64,000 nucleotides of DNA, taken from assembly GCF_001949145.1 (NCBI RefSeq), contig NW_019091416.1, positions 1,591,132 to 1,655,131 of the forward strand. The letters are read 5' to 3'. The notes below the pieces were generated by a model. It ran no database searches. It was not told the DNA's origin and worked only from the letters and a program-made list of their open reading frames with translations. Origin of the DNA: Acanthaster planci. Lineage: Eukaryota; Echinodermata; Asteroidea; Valvatida; Acanthasteridae. The position numbers and the translations under genes are program-made. Positions 43,889-56,547 of this stretch are shown here, piece after piece (the first letter of the stretch is position 1; each line of letters begins with the position of its first letter).

Positions 43889-46844
43889 AGTATGGCGAGA
43901 TGTGACTTTGGAGCCTTTAAATATGCTTTGAAATTAATTTATTAAGGTTCTTCTTTTGTGTGCGGGCCTTATTATGAATGTCTAAAGCAGAAACGACCAA
44001 CCAAAACTTTCCGGTACTTACTGGTATGTATTTGATATTCATTCAAATCTGCACTGAAACAAAGCCAAGTTGGAGGTCTGGTTAGTCGGAGTTTGGGTTG
44101 AAAATTTACACATATATAACTTGCTTAATTTCACTTGTTAAGACACAAAAATTTAAACCAGCTGGAGTACATGTCGTGACTTGTTTAACTGGGAAATATT
44201 AGATCAGTTCTTGCAGCTCAGTCACTACCTGAGCTGCAAGACATGCGTCTTTGATTTGCTGGAAACAGTCACACCTGCACCTGCTAGTCCTAGAAGAAAG
44301 ACTACTCTTTTAAAGTCCTCAGGAATTTCCCAAGGCCCACGAAGTTCTCTATTTAGAAACTTCTGGATGCAATGCTTGCAAATGCAATGTTTGTTAAAAC
44401 AACAGTGTTCAAACTGCATGAGAAGTACATGTAAGTACAAAGTCTTTCAAGCACGTTTATTCCAAATTGAACAAAAATCTTCTGCATAAAGAGCTACAGT
44501 AGTTCACCTTTTTTTAATCAACAGGTACACACCGTACATCTTCCAATAAGATGGCACTCATTCAAAGCTGACTACAAAGACAAAACCTAAACAAAAGATT
44601 TGAAACATAACAAAGAAAACTGATTGCAAGCTACTTAGCACGTGTTGCCTTTGGTTTCCGAAAGGAATTTATATAACTCGAATCCTGTTGCACATATTTT
44701 GACCCTACATGTAGTAGTACTATTCTGAATTTAAGAGAATGTTGAAGTGAACTGTGAATCCTTGTAAATCTAACAGAATCAAATGGAAGAGGTTAAACAA
44801 ATAAAAGTCTCTTGTTCACAGGGCCAACTTAACGACAGGAAACTCTTCAGAACATTTCCACCAGTCGATCATGTGGGATGTAGGGCTACGCACTCAGGAG
44901 TATTAACATAAACTTTTAGTACAATAAGTATTACAGTATGTTAGTATGCAAAGTTCAGTGGCCATCATTCCAACAAGTCTTAAAATATAATCAGTGGTGC
45001 CAAGATCAGCATATGGAATCAAAATGTTCCATCCAATGGCAATATCGTGAAGTAACATGTACGCATACCAAATATCTTTCTTGAGAAATGAACACAAGTG
45101 CCTTCTCTATGAACTTCAAAAGACACAACTGGTTAACAATGTCCATTTTAAAAGAAGTTCTGTTAAGTATGAATTGTTATATTGACATGGCAGGATCCAG
45201 AATAAACCAGAAACTGACAATAATATCTAGTATTTTCTACTCTTTTATTTTATTACTATATACTTGTAAAAACTTCTACATCCCTTGATTATATTTTTCA
45301 AAAGGTATACACATACATTGTATCAGACAGCTCTCTCATCTGACAATTTGTAGTTGACAAACCTCTTTAAATTTAACCACGTTTACAGACCACAGAACCA
45401 AAGCTGCAAGATAGTACAAATAGATCAAAGAAAAGGTACCGTCACAACTCTTTGAACACAAACTTCAGCTCAATAAATAGGCTTACCATGTTTCACGAAA
45501 TGCAGTTAACAATTACAAAGGAAGGCAATGAAATCTTGGCTTTCCCACAAAAGGAAGAATTGTTGAGAAACAAGACTTAAAAATACACACACCCACGCAC
45601 ACAAAAGGGGCAAGCACCAGGTTGAAATCTTTAAATCATGAGCCAATGGGAACTTGAAAAAAGATGAATTGGGAAACGAAACGTACAAGAATTCCAGAAC
45701 CTTTTTTGTGAACTATATTATTTTACCCATTGTGTCCCATGAGGTGAAAGTTCAAGTAGGTACACCAGCAATGAACCACAGTACAAAAGCTATCCCATTT
45801 CACCAGAAACCACAGATTTTGCAGGGGACTATCAACAGGTGGTTTGGGTAAATGCTTTCCAGGGGGTTAGATAGAGTTATCTGGCTTCGTTATGTACATA
45901 GTGTATCAAAAAGTCTTAGCTGAAGCCAGTCACGTAATGAAACAGCAAACAGTTATAATGCCAGTGCCAACCCTATTTTTTCTAGACCATGACAAAATCT
46001 GTCACTTTGAACTTATAGTTATATTGGAAAAAAGTCATTGTTTTATAATTTTTTTTAAAAACTCTACTTGTCCCTTATTACTCTCCAAAATTGAAACACT
46101 TTCCACTCTGCAGTTTGGGCTACCTTGTTTCCCCGACGAACTCCCTGTTCCCATAAATCAAGCATGGTTTCATATTTCAGGTGCTGATCTTAGGAACTAG
46201 ACTGTGGGGCAGACTGTACACATGTCATGCCCTCATTCTTTTGTATTTTATAAACCAACTTCATGTATGCAACATTCTTGCTTTTGAAATTTCGCTTGAT
46301 GGTCATACTCAATATTCTCATGAGTGTTGCGTACACACAAATGTAGATGTTTGCTTTCGTTTGTTTGATCTGTGTACAGGTACATGTTGATGCTGTTGTA
46401 ATTTGGGAAGCCTCTGCCTGAATTTATGACAAAAAGTCACCTCTCAAGGTGTTTTGGGACAAAGTTTGAATCTGCTGCAAATGTCTCCATTCTGAGTACC
46501 TAAACATAAAATATACATTTTTATTTTTTCTTAGTTTACAGCTCCAAAGCAAGTTTCCAGAATCTTCCCCCAAACAGCTTGGGGTATAGCACTTCTTAAA
46601 CACAATCCACCCAGGATGTGCACAGCAGAATTGTCGCCTTGGTAGGGACCTGGGAATTCTGGACACTGTGACTCAAATCTTCCACTCTGCCTGCTCAATT
46701 TCCAGATCCCTACCCTCTAGGTCAGCAGAACAGCCCCCAGCCCAATCCAGGCCTCCAACATGTACCCTCGACAGACCTGACAAGTGCTTTCAGTTTAAAT
46801 ATTCTCATATGTGAAACTGGGGAGGAGAATCCACAATGCACAGT
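43889..46844. other. Non-coding stretch downstream of KirC
   Basis: No supported gene. A perfect 12-bp stem-loop lies at 44210-44240; the rest is AT-rich single-copy-looking sequence. Confidence 0.45.
44210..44240. other. Perfect 12-bp stem-loop
   Basis: CTTGCAGCTCAG and its exact reverse complement CTGAGCTGCAAG are separated by seven bases. Confidence 0.6.
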
Positions 46845-47062
46845 CAGTGGCGTAGCCAGGGGGGCCTGGGGGAACATGTGCCCCCCCAAATATTCCGGGT
46901 GTCCCCAGGTGCCCCCCCCCCTGAAAAAAAAAACGGAGGAATGGATATTGAACAACAGTAACAAAGACTTGCCCAAAAAACACACCACTGAAAGCTGGTG
47001 CCCCCATAAGATGCTGGTGCCCCTTTGTGCCCCCCACTAGGAAAATCCTTGCTACGCCGCTG
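46845..47062. mobile_element. CAGTGGCGTAGC-type miniature element, probable hAT derivative
   Basis: It starts CAGTGGCGTAGCCAGG and ends GCTACGCCGCTG, giving inverted termini. The interior is rich in G and C runs. The flanking octamers TGCACAGT and CGCATAGT agree at six of eight positions, consistent with an aged 8-bp target duplication as made by hAT transposases. This type of terminus is widespread in animal genomes. Confidence 0.65.
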
Positions 47063-48019
47063 CGCATAGTATCAAACTTAAGCTAAAAAGACGTGTGAAT
47101 TTTGCACCTCAGCAGTGATGCTCAATCTCTGTGTTCTTCTTTTTTCTTTCTACTACGATCACTGTTTTTCAATTAACCATAATTTTCAGTTTTTGTTCTG
47201 CTATTTTTAAATGCTCAGTAGTGCCTTTTCAAATTTTATGCTGATGCAAATTTCCATATTCGTATGCAAAACTGTGATGTCATTCCAGGATGAAAATCTA
47301 AATATTGCATTCCTTTGGGTATGAAAAACTGCTATGGTTTTGAATACTTTGCCATTCTATTTCCCTTTCTTTGATGATTCATTGTTGCGTGAGTAAATGG
47401 TAATAAGCCAATGAGCCATCGGAAGTGTTTTCAAGGACCAAGTTTTTGCTTCATTTGAGGGAGAGGTTTATTTTCAACCGCTTGACTGAAACAGGTGGTA
47501 CAAATGAATTGGACTCTCCACAATGGACTCTCCACATGATGTCTTTTTCACTCATGCAAGGCTGAAGACCAAACCAGGCAAGGGCTGCAGACTGCGAATA
47601 ACAGAGAAGGGAATCATTGTGATAGCAAACATTCTCATTTGAATTATCAAAGATTATAGACAAAACAAGTGCGAGACTTGGTTTGGAAATTCTAAAGAGA
47701 CTGTATGATAAAATAAATAAAAACACAGTAGGTCCTATCTTACAGCATTAGCCTGCACATGTGAGTACATGTAGTTTAGGGACTCAGAGAAACAGTTTGA
47801 CTTTGAAATAAAAAAATATAGAAAGAAGAACCACTATGGGCAACACTGTTTAGTTTGATCAAAGGGTTTATCATGAGAATAATAATAATTGAACATTCAT
47901 ATTGCTCCCTTTCCAATTGTTACATTACACATGATCAAAAGTGCACCACAAACTAAAACAATGTAGATAAATGTAATAAAAAAAAACAATTAAAACTCTT
48001 ACAATTAAGACCCACACAG
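47063..48019. other. Non-coding stretch
   Basis: AT-rich. The part just left of 48020 may be the 3'UTR of the minus-strand LINE relic, with a poly-A-like tract at about 47978-47990. Confidence 0.35.
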
Positions 48020-48150
48020 TTAATTTAAAAAAGCCTCAAGTCTATGTTCTTCTCTTAACTGCCTGGGGAGTGAGTTTCGCAGTTTTGGAGCTGCCATGGA
48101 AAAAGCTTTCAAGGGGTTCAGTGTAAGATGAAAAGCAGGGATGAACAGAC
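48020..48150 (-). pseudogene. 3' end of a non-LTR retrotransposon (LINE) reverse transcriptase, relic
   Basis: The minus strand encodes LNPLKAFSMAAPKLRNSLP followed by RQLREEHRLEAFLN and a stop. The F-S-x-A-A-P-x-L-W/R-N-S-L-P signature near the C-terminus is typical of LINE-encoded polymerases of the CR1/L2/Jockey type. The first LINE part is missing upstream, so this is a 5'-truncated dead copy. Confidence 0.7.
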
Positions 48151-48235
48151 CTGATAATTTATGCCATTCAAATAAGTAAACAAATGCTCCATTGGCATAA
48201 ACATCCACATGGAAAGTATGAATGCTCATCCTCAC

Positions 48236-51200
48236 AAAGGTCTCTTTTCACCTGTGTCCTTGCATCTGGAGTTCACTGCCCATTCAAAAAAATGTCCTTT
48301 CCACTCCTCCAAAATTTCTGGGATTAGGGCTATGAAATTCTCACAAAAGAACTGTTCCCCAGGTCACAGTTCCAGAACGTACTTTGATACACTGCCTCAA
48401 AGAGCCTTGATACAGCTTTAAAAACTCACACATTGGCCATTCCAACTCATAAAGGCTGGTCCATTCTTTGGGCAAAATTCAATCCGACGTCACAGATATT
48501 GTGTGTTCGAGTTCACTTTCTCAGCAAGTGCGGACTGGTCAATTCAAGTTAATTTTAGGTTTGCACTGCTGCCTGGCTGGATTTTCATGTCCTTTTTCCT
48601 CTAATAAAATATATTTTTCAGGCACATTTTTTACTGAATTTGTGGTCACATTGCACCAGAAAATTTTTAACATGCATTTACGAAAACAAAGTTCTGTGCA
48701 TTTGTTGGCAACTATTTAAAGTTTTCCACTAACAAACCTCAGTATAAAATGGGCCCACATCTTTGATATCGTTTATTTATATTTCACAAGTATGACCTCA
48801 TGTAATCAAATAATCACTTGAAGCAGAAAGAGGGGGTCAGGTTAATAACCGGAAATGGTTATTGGCAGAGGATGATTCGTCAAGTCCTGAATCATTTCTG
48901 TCAGCCTTTTTTTTGGGGGGGTGCAAACCAGGGTAGGTAAGAAAATGTGAAGTTGGGATAGCTGACTGCAATTTAGAAACACTAACATGTCTTGTTGAAA
49001 TGAGGAACTGTTAACTTTAAAAATCTACAATTAGAGAATTTGCCACCAAGGAGCTTACTATACATATACTACTCAACTTATCAATCAGCTTTCTACTGGT
49101 ACATTCATTCTCCTACAGTCGATCATCTGTCATTATGTTTAACGTGCAGAACCACTCACACCAACAAAAATGCATTCCGAAGGTTTATGAGAATCAGTAT
49201 TCACATATTTCGTGCAAAAGGAATACTGTTAAATGCAGGAATGTTGACTTTTACTATAATATGCTATGACAATTTTGGATTGCCTCCTGTGTGGATATTA
49301 TCTCTTGGTGCTACACTGTACACGTACTGTGAATTTCTTTCATCCTTAAACTTCACAGCAAATACACATACATCCAGATTTGACCTAACTGAACTACATG
49401 TAAATTAATCATGTGAAAGAACCTTGCACAATGTAAATCAATAGAAATCCTAAAATGTTCATATCACTCACATACACTGTACGTGCACCTGTACTGTCTA
49501 GAGTTACATGTAGTTTGCTCTTTCAAAGAAAATCTAAACCAGAAATTTGTTTTTGAAAATGGGTTTCACTCCCAAATCTGGAATAAATTTAAACTGGATT
49601 CCACTGTGAACAGAAAATCTTGAAACTTTGAGGAAGTGCATGTACATGTATGCATCTGTTGTTTGTGGTCTTTTGCAAATAATTATACATACACACATAA
49701 TTCAATCTTCTAGCCTTTTTATTAAGAAATTAAATTTGGAACTTGTGTGAGACCTGCCTACTAAGTGACTTATTGATTCTGCGGTTAAGAAAGTTATATT
49801 TAGCCACGGGGGCTGGTGAAAAATCAAAAAGGAAGTGAAGTCCCCGTGAGAATGTCTAAGGAATGACGAAGCTGTCCCCAGGAACAACCTTATCAACGCC
49901 AGACAATCCTGAATCGCTATTTCCAGAAAAATGAAAGTCAAGCACAGAGAACGTTTGGGAGGGGGGAAACGATTTTTGGTTTCACCAGTGATGATGTATG
50001 ACGTGGACTGCATTGTGCAGACTTCAACAGTGACATTCAAAATGAAATGAACCCGCTTGTCAGATTTTGCAAAATTTGAAATAATTATTTATAGAACATT
50101 TGAGGAGTCTGCATACATTTGTTAACAATTTTTCTTCCTCTATTGAAGAACATAAGCCATAAATATTGTGAAAAAAAAAATTTGTCAGAGATTTAATTTT
50201 GCGCATTTGGAAAGATGCGTATCTTAGTTTCCTCGGGGGTCAAAGTTCATGAGACAGAAAAGATGATATCATTTGCATTGGGATTTGCAGATTAGCTGAA
50301 AGTTTTCCCACTGTCCAAGTGCGATGATTACACTGAGGTTGCTTGATACATGTAACATTAAATCAGACTGATGTTGTGATTCAGAAAGTTCCTTGTGCTA
50401 GTTATCTGAATTAAATACTGGTGAAAAACTTCCTGAACACTGTCAGCATTACTGTGAAACTTGTCAGTTCTCGGTTTCTTTTGAGGTGAGGCTATGTACG
50501 AAGCTGCAACTTTTGTGCTGCAGAAGACCATGACAAGGCACCTCAACTATGTACATGAGGCAAAATAAGTAAAATAAACAAAACTTGGAGAATGCCCATA
50601 GAGGTACATAGTGCAGGCATCAGCCACAATGTCACTTGAAAAGTGTAGTTGACTAAAAAGAGTTGAATGGTGCCCGCAACTCTACACCTTATAAAGCAAA
50701 AAGGATTTAAGTTCAAACATATGTGTCCACTCCAACCATGAAATTGCCTGCAGACTGATTTTTAGCTTGGTGCTTTGCAAATTTTATCAAAACATTTTGA
50801 ATCAATGTTCACATATTTCACATTGGTTAGTTTTGCCCAAAAGTAACAGAGTTCACAATATCTTCTGAGAAGTAATGTACCTCAACGCTTAGGTCAACTT
50901 GAAAATTACTTTCTAACTAGTTCTCACCACAATTTGTAAAAAAGGGTCTTTGCAATCTGTTTTGAACTTCCTAACTTGAATGTTTATCTCCTTTTTATAT
51001 GAAGACATATTTTACAAGATTCTACATTCTGGCTATTTCTTAAAAAAAAAACCAATCTGCGCCATGCAAATCAAATACACCTGTGACCACAATCACCTAC
51101 ATAAATCAGGTGATATTTGGAAACTTTTGAACCAGTCAACTTCTTCAAACCTTTCTGAAGGGGATGATAAGAACTCTACACCCAATTAGCCAAAATTCTG

Positions 51201-54200
51201 GCAAAGTAGTAAAATACATCTGGCCAGTTACAAAGCGTCTCAGCTGGTCACTGAGCTGCCTCACTGAGCTGCCGTTATATCACTGGGTGTACTTTTATGG
51301 CCTACTGAATTGCCACCTTTGGCAGAACAAACAGCTCTAAAGTAGTCACTGGGAGTTTGGAATGTTTCGAGAGAGGCAATAAAGGCCTGTTGTCATTGCA
51401 ATGAAACTGCTTGCTGCAGTAGCTGTGTTGATGATTTTTACAAGGTCCTAGATTACCTGGAATGCAGAAAGTCAGCAATCATAATTCGTAATCACAACCC
51501 TGGTATTTAGGGAGTAGTGAAGGATGGCCCAAATGTCTGAGTATTTTGATGTCATCTGATAATTTATCATATTTCTTTTGTGTACAGACATATTAATACT
51601 GCAAACCCAATCTGGTCCACTCCACAGCAAGCAACAAGTGTGTGGTCAAACTATGTACAAGCAAAACTATACCATCTACAGTTTAACAAAAGCAAAAACA
51701 GACAGGACAAACTTCTTGGGAAGATTAAGACGAGTTCCAAGTTCGGCCATTTATAAGTAAGGCACTGTGGATGAAAAGAAAGGTGAAAGTGCTGGTTAAT
51801 GTCTTTCAATGTAGCAGTTAGATTGCACAGGTGTAGAGGCTCTTTTGCAGAGTTCAAGCTTTTTGTCCCGTCACATCGCGTACATATATCGTCAGGCCTC
51901 CTAAATCTACGCTGTCCTATTTCCACGCACTCACCTTTCAGAGAACGTTTTGTGGACACGCGGGTGATTGAATGGCCAGTGGTCACTTGTACCATTTCTC
52001 CGTGTTCACGGGTTTTGCATAAGACCAAAATATGTAGGAAATTAATCCTGTAATCTCAGTTTATGTGTAAAAGAAATAAACCCTTCTTTCGGCAAATTTT
52101 CCTAGACACAAATAATATTTTGTGTCGTGAGTCCCCACCAAAAACTCAGAAGTCTTTGTGTAATCTAACAGTTCGCCCTCTATTGTCTGGTAGTATGTAC
52201 TTTTAAGGTGTCACGTGAGGTCATTAAAATTTGTTGACTCACAGAAGTGCTTCAGGGTGAAAATAGGACCCTTCGCTTATATTTGAAGTATCAAAACATT
52301 ATCTCTTGTTTATGTTGTCAAGTGATTTAATATGAATAAACATTGGTGGTGGATCCATTTCTAGTGTTCCTTTATCATTTTTTTCCCAGAAGGGAGCTAG
52401 ATAACTTGGGTTGACATCGGATTGCCCATATTCATGAATAAAGGTAATAAATGGTGGGATGGGATGTGCTCCAACCTGATTTACGTGGAAGGGCACAGAC
52501 ATAAACCCAAGGGTGTAAGAGGGGTGTGGATGGGGGTGTTGACTAACTTGTGATAGTGACTGCAGGGTGTACAAATAAAAAAGAATATGGCAGTAAGTGT
52601 TGGAATGGAATTAGGTCTACCAGCCCTAGGAAAGGGTATTTAGAGGACACCAAGACTATTTGTCTTCTTTTAAAAACTATTTGTTCATTATTATGATTAC
52701 AGATTTATTTTTGGAGGTGGATTTAGAGACAAGGTGGATGGTCATGGGGTGTACAGAAGAGGGGACAGACCACTGGAGGATATGGGGTGCCATATTTAGT
52801 GTTGGGCTAGTGAAGACTGTCAAAACTGACAAGTAAATAAGACTTTGCTTTTATTATGCAAGGATGTTCAATAGTGACAGACCGAGGAATCTCATGTTAT
52901 TAACAGTAAAGATGCTGTTCTTTATTAAAATCTATTTCCCTATTACTGATTTAAGAAAATTACTCAAATGAACTGGCAATGACTACTGGAAGATTTGAAA
53001 TTTGAAGCTGTTGAAATTGCTTTAAAATTCATAGAATATGTGCTATTACAATGCTGTTATGATGCCAAACACCAGGACCTACCCTTTCAATAAATATGTT
53101 TTGTGTAGCACATCTTGGCCACCGTATATTTCAAAAGCCGCCAGCTGCATAGATTTAGGCAGGAATTTTTACACACATACTTGGTCGAACCCACTAAAAG
53201 CTGCCTACTCCTGGGCACAAAAAGAAGTCACTTTTTTGTGTGAATTGCTTCAATGACAGACTGTGAGTTGTAGAAATAAAATCACCTCTATAAAATTTCA
53301 ACCACATTATAGCTTTCTGGAAATCTTGTTTCAAAGTCTTAGGTGCGTAGAAATGGGAGGATCGAGGATACTGGTACAAACTCACAGCTGAGCTAATCAA
53401 AGGGCACAGATTTAAATTTAGTCATCACACAGGTTGAAGGATATCTGGAGTACGTGACGCACATCCTCGATGAATCATGAGATGAATGCCCAAGCTAGGT
53501 TCTTGTTCATGTGCACACGTGCATGCAGCCAACTGTCCTTTGGGTAAGGGGCTCTACGTTGAATTTGATCTTGAAATCAGAAATACACCACAAAAAGTGG
53601 TCTTATTACCAGCACATGCTAAAGAAAAAACGGCTGGATCTCTGGACTCCCTTCATCACAGCATGTACATCCTTAGAGATGCGGCTATGGCTAGAAATAT
53701 AATATGCTTCTATTGAAGCCATGATGTAGCAGCTGCAGTGGCTTCCCATAGATGGGTGTACACATTTTTCTCAGCAAGAGCCAACTGGTTTGGACATGAC
53801 TTACATGTGTACACTACTGGACTGCCCCTGTACTCGGGTGTATTTCGAAGCAATGATACTTAATGAATGGTGTTAGAAAAATTTTCAAAGTTGTCAGACC
53901 ATCAGGCCTCAGGCCATTAACAAGGCAATCTATTAGGCCCAACCCCATCATGTAGGACCAGCAAAATATGCAGAGACTATATCTCCCAGTCAAAAAAGTG
54001 TGTGTGGGGGGGCCCCTGGGGTAGAGACCAAACAGGACGATCTGACCTGATGCAGAAATCTACATACGAGTTCCTTCAAAGATGGATAACATCTGTAAAT
54101 TACTTTGAAACGTCTCAAAGAGGCACACAAGTACTCAAACTAAACTTAGCTGAAGTCACTTTTCAAACTTTGTATTTTATCATTTGAGTGGCAGGCGGCC

Positions 54201-54480
54201 CATCACCAAGGGGGCCCCCGAGGGGGTCGACCCCCCGGCAGGAAGCTGCGCCCCCATCAGTAAAACGCATACGCATGAAAACATATTTTGTTCCTGTGAT
54301 GTGGCCCCCTGACTGATACTATGGCCCCCCTAATGCCTGAAGTTGGCAACGGTGCTGGTGGGAGGGGGGCGCAGCAAGTGCAGGGGAGAGGATATACTGA
54401 GAGAAATTAGGTTCTAAATGCTGGGCTGATTACATGGATAAACAGATATGGTAAATCATGCGGCAAAACTACTCAATACG
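48236..54480. other. Spacer without a supported gene
   Basis: 6.2 kb with no convincing coding sequence. One weak minus-strand candidate exon is listed separately (51935-52047). Homopolymer patches occur at 48.91 and 54.0-54.37 kb, the latter very rich in GGCCCCC-like text. Confidence 0.45.
51935..52047 (-). other. Candidate minus-strand exon (weak)
   Basis: On the minus strand GAGATTACAG precedes 52047 and AAAG|GTGAGT ends the exon at 51935. An ATG inside opens a frame reading MVQVTTGHSITRVSTKRSLK up to the donor. No following exon was found and nothing is recognised. Confidence 0.2.
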
Positions 54481-54944
54481 CAGGGTGTCCACATAAAAGG
54501 TATAATGAGATAAAAATTACATAAAAATGTCAGATGTGCATTTGGCAGGAGTGGTGCCATGTGAACAGCACAGCACATTAAAATTATGAGGTACATGTAA
54601 GTTGCAAAATCAAAGCAGATTAGATGGATTAAGGTACATGTACATTCCTTGTTTCAAGAATGTGTTCCTAAAGCAAAGGTTTTGGAATACTGAACACTTG
54701 CCTGGTTGAGCCTTGTTAATCAAATGCGTACAGTTGTCACAGTGCCGATTTCAGTACCCTTAACATCGGTCTAAATTGTTCACTCATCTGTGTTAATAAC
54801 ATTAAAAGCTGTATACCACGCCAAGGAAGACATGCTACCCTTTCTAGAGATATACATGTATTTCTCTTTCCCATCTATTAAGTAGTTTTGCCATTACAGT
54901 AATTTTTATCTTGGTAGGTGTATTATTTTTATGTGGACACCCTG
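54481..54944. mobile_element. Miniature inverted-repeat element (464 bp)
   Basis: Termini CAGGGTGTCCACATAAAA are exact inverted repeats at both ends (18 bp). The flanks are TACG on the left and TATG on the right, a possible imperfect short target duplication. There is no transposase frame. Confidence 0.65.
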
Positions 54945-55159
54945 TATGCACAGGTGCTTTACACTTAGTGGAGTAAAGAACCATTAATTTGCATTATATA
55001 TGCATACAGCTAAGAAATACAGGCTAACTTAACACATTCTTAATAGATTTTTGGTAAAGACATACACGTACGGCTGGGCAGAACATACATGACAAAGACT
55101 TGTTAAAAGCAACCACAGGAGGGCTCCATCCACTCTGACTGATCAGGACAGATGCATAC

Positions 55160-55396
55160 GTGACCCACTCTGTGAAAATGAGTTTTAAGTAGCCAGAGCC
55201 ACTTTTTGAGTTCTCATTTGTATTGGAAAGAGCAAATTAAGTTTTTGTTTTGATGTATCGCTCAGTTTGAAATCCTGATGAAAGTGAAAAATGCTGTGGG
55301 TTCCTATTGATTTACACTATGCACAGTTATTCTAAAGGACTTTTTACTCCAAAGTGGCTCTTGCAACTTATGACTCATTTTCACAGAGTGGGTCAC
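55160..55396. mobile_element. Miniature inverted-repeat element (237 bp)
   Basis: 24-bp terminal repeats beginning GTGACCCACTCTGTGAAAAT are exact inverses at both ends. Similarity continues inward (GAGCCACTTT and AAAGTGGCTC). No coding capacity. Confidence 0.75.
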
Positions 55397-56096
55397 ATAT
55401 TTTACATTGACCTGCTCCAGATTTTTCTGCTAACCATGGTTTTGTGGGTAGTTGTCATTTGATCTGACACCCCAAATATCAAATTTCCAGTCAACGTACA
55501 GAAAAAGAAAATAGAAAAAATTGTAGCTGGTCTTTCTCTCTGTGAACTTTCTCCATGAATTTTATGAATGAATGAACAAAAATGAACGAGGACAAGCTTC
55601 ATGTATACAGACTTTGGAGTCAAAGTAAATATAGGTAATGTGACACCTGTGCATAGTTTGGAATAAAGGGGGAAGGAAAGGGATACATACCACTCCCCAG
55701 TAAGGAAGCTTTTCAAAAAGTCAGGCCGTACCTCTTCTAACTGGGAGCAGTGCTCAACCTTCACTAATCCTACATAAACAAACAGATACGGAGGCATGAA
55801 TGGGGACAACCACCCTTCATGGGGATAGGCCACTGCCAAGTACATGTATACAGGTTTTTTTTTGTCACAAGATGAAGTCAGAGCGCAGAAGGGTGTTCTG
55901 AAGACAACAAATGTGCACCATGTTGTAGTGTTGCAGCATGGTGTCATGATGTGCCACTGCCCGTCACATTGTGCCGCCAGCTATTTCCTTAATTAATGCG
56001 GATAAGTACGTGGCAGTACGTCATGTCGTTGCATCCTCTGTCGCGTTGTGACATCGTCCGTCACTTCAAGCTATCGTCCATCTCCTCATTGCAGTT

Positions 56097-56218
56097 GCCT
56101 GTTTCCTCAATGCTGATTGATACACTGCAGTCCGACGCAATGGGCAATGCCATGGTGTGATGGGCGATGGCATGATGCAACATACTGTTATGCATTAATC
56201 AGTACTGAAGAAACAGGT
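56097..56218. repeat. Foldback repeat
   Basis: CCTGTTTCCTCAATGCTGATT on the left pairs with AATCAGTACTGAAGAAACAGG on the right with few mismatches. The interior has degenerate CATG/GATGG words. Confidence 0.5.
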
Positions 56219-56416
56219 GAAATCACGATATGAATCCATGACCTGACAGGGAACGGCACTGCACAATGTACATGTACAATGCCATGACGCGATGCACATT
56301 TGTTATCTAAGTTAGAACACCTAAGCACAGACTAGATCAAACCTGTTAGTTTAATGTTTGTCCATGAAGGTTAGTAAACTTCTCTTCTAGGGACCCCGTG
56401 GAGTCTTCAAGGGCCT

Positions 56417-56547
56417 GTTTGTTTCACACGGATCCAAATCTTGATCGATAATCTGTCACTGGTTCACTGACACCAACACCTGCCTAGTAGATGGAGTAAA
56501 CCTGTGTTGAGATCACTGATGGAAATCTAGATCCATGTGAAACAAAC
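56417..56547. mobile_element. Short inverted-repeat element (131 bp)
   Basis: GTTTGTTTCACACGGATC at the left and GATCCATGTGAAACAAAC at the right are inverted with one mismatch. Partial pairing continues inward (AATCT..GATC, CAGTGATCTC-like). Confidence 0.6.

Noticed and set aside
55402-55947. 181-codon minus-strand frame
   Set aside because: No domain, no paralogue in the window and no supporting splice or start context; length alone in a 64-kb window is not enough.
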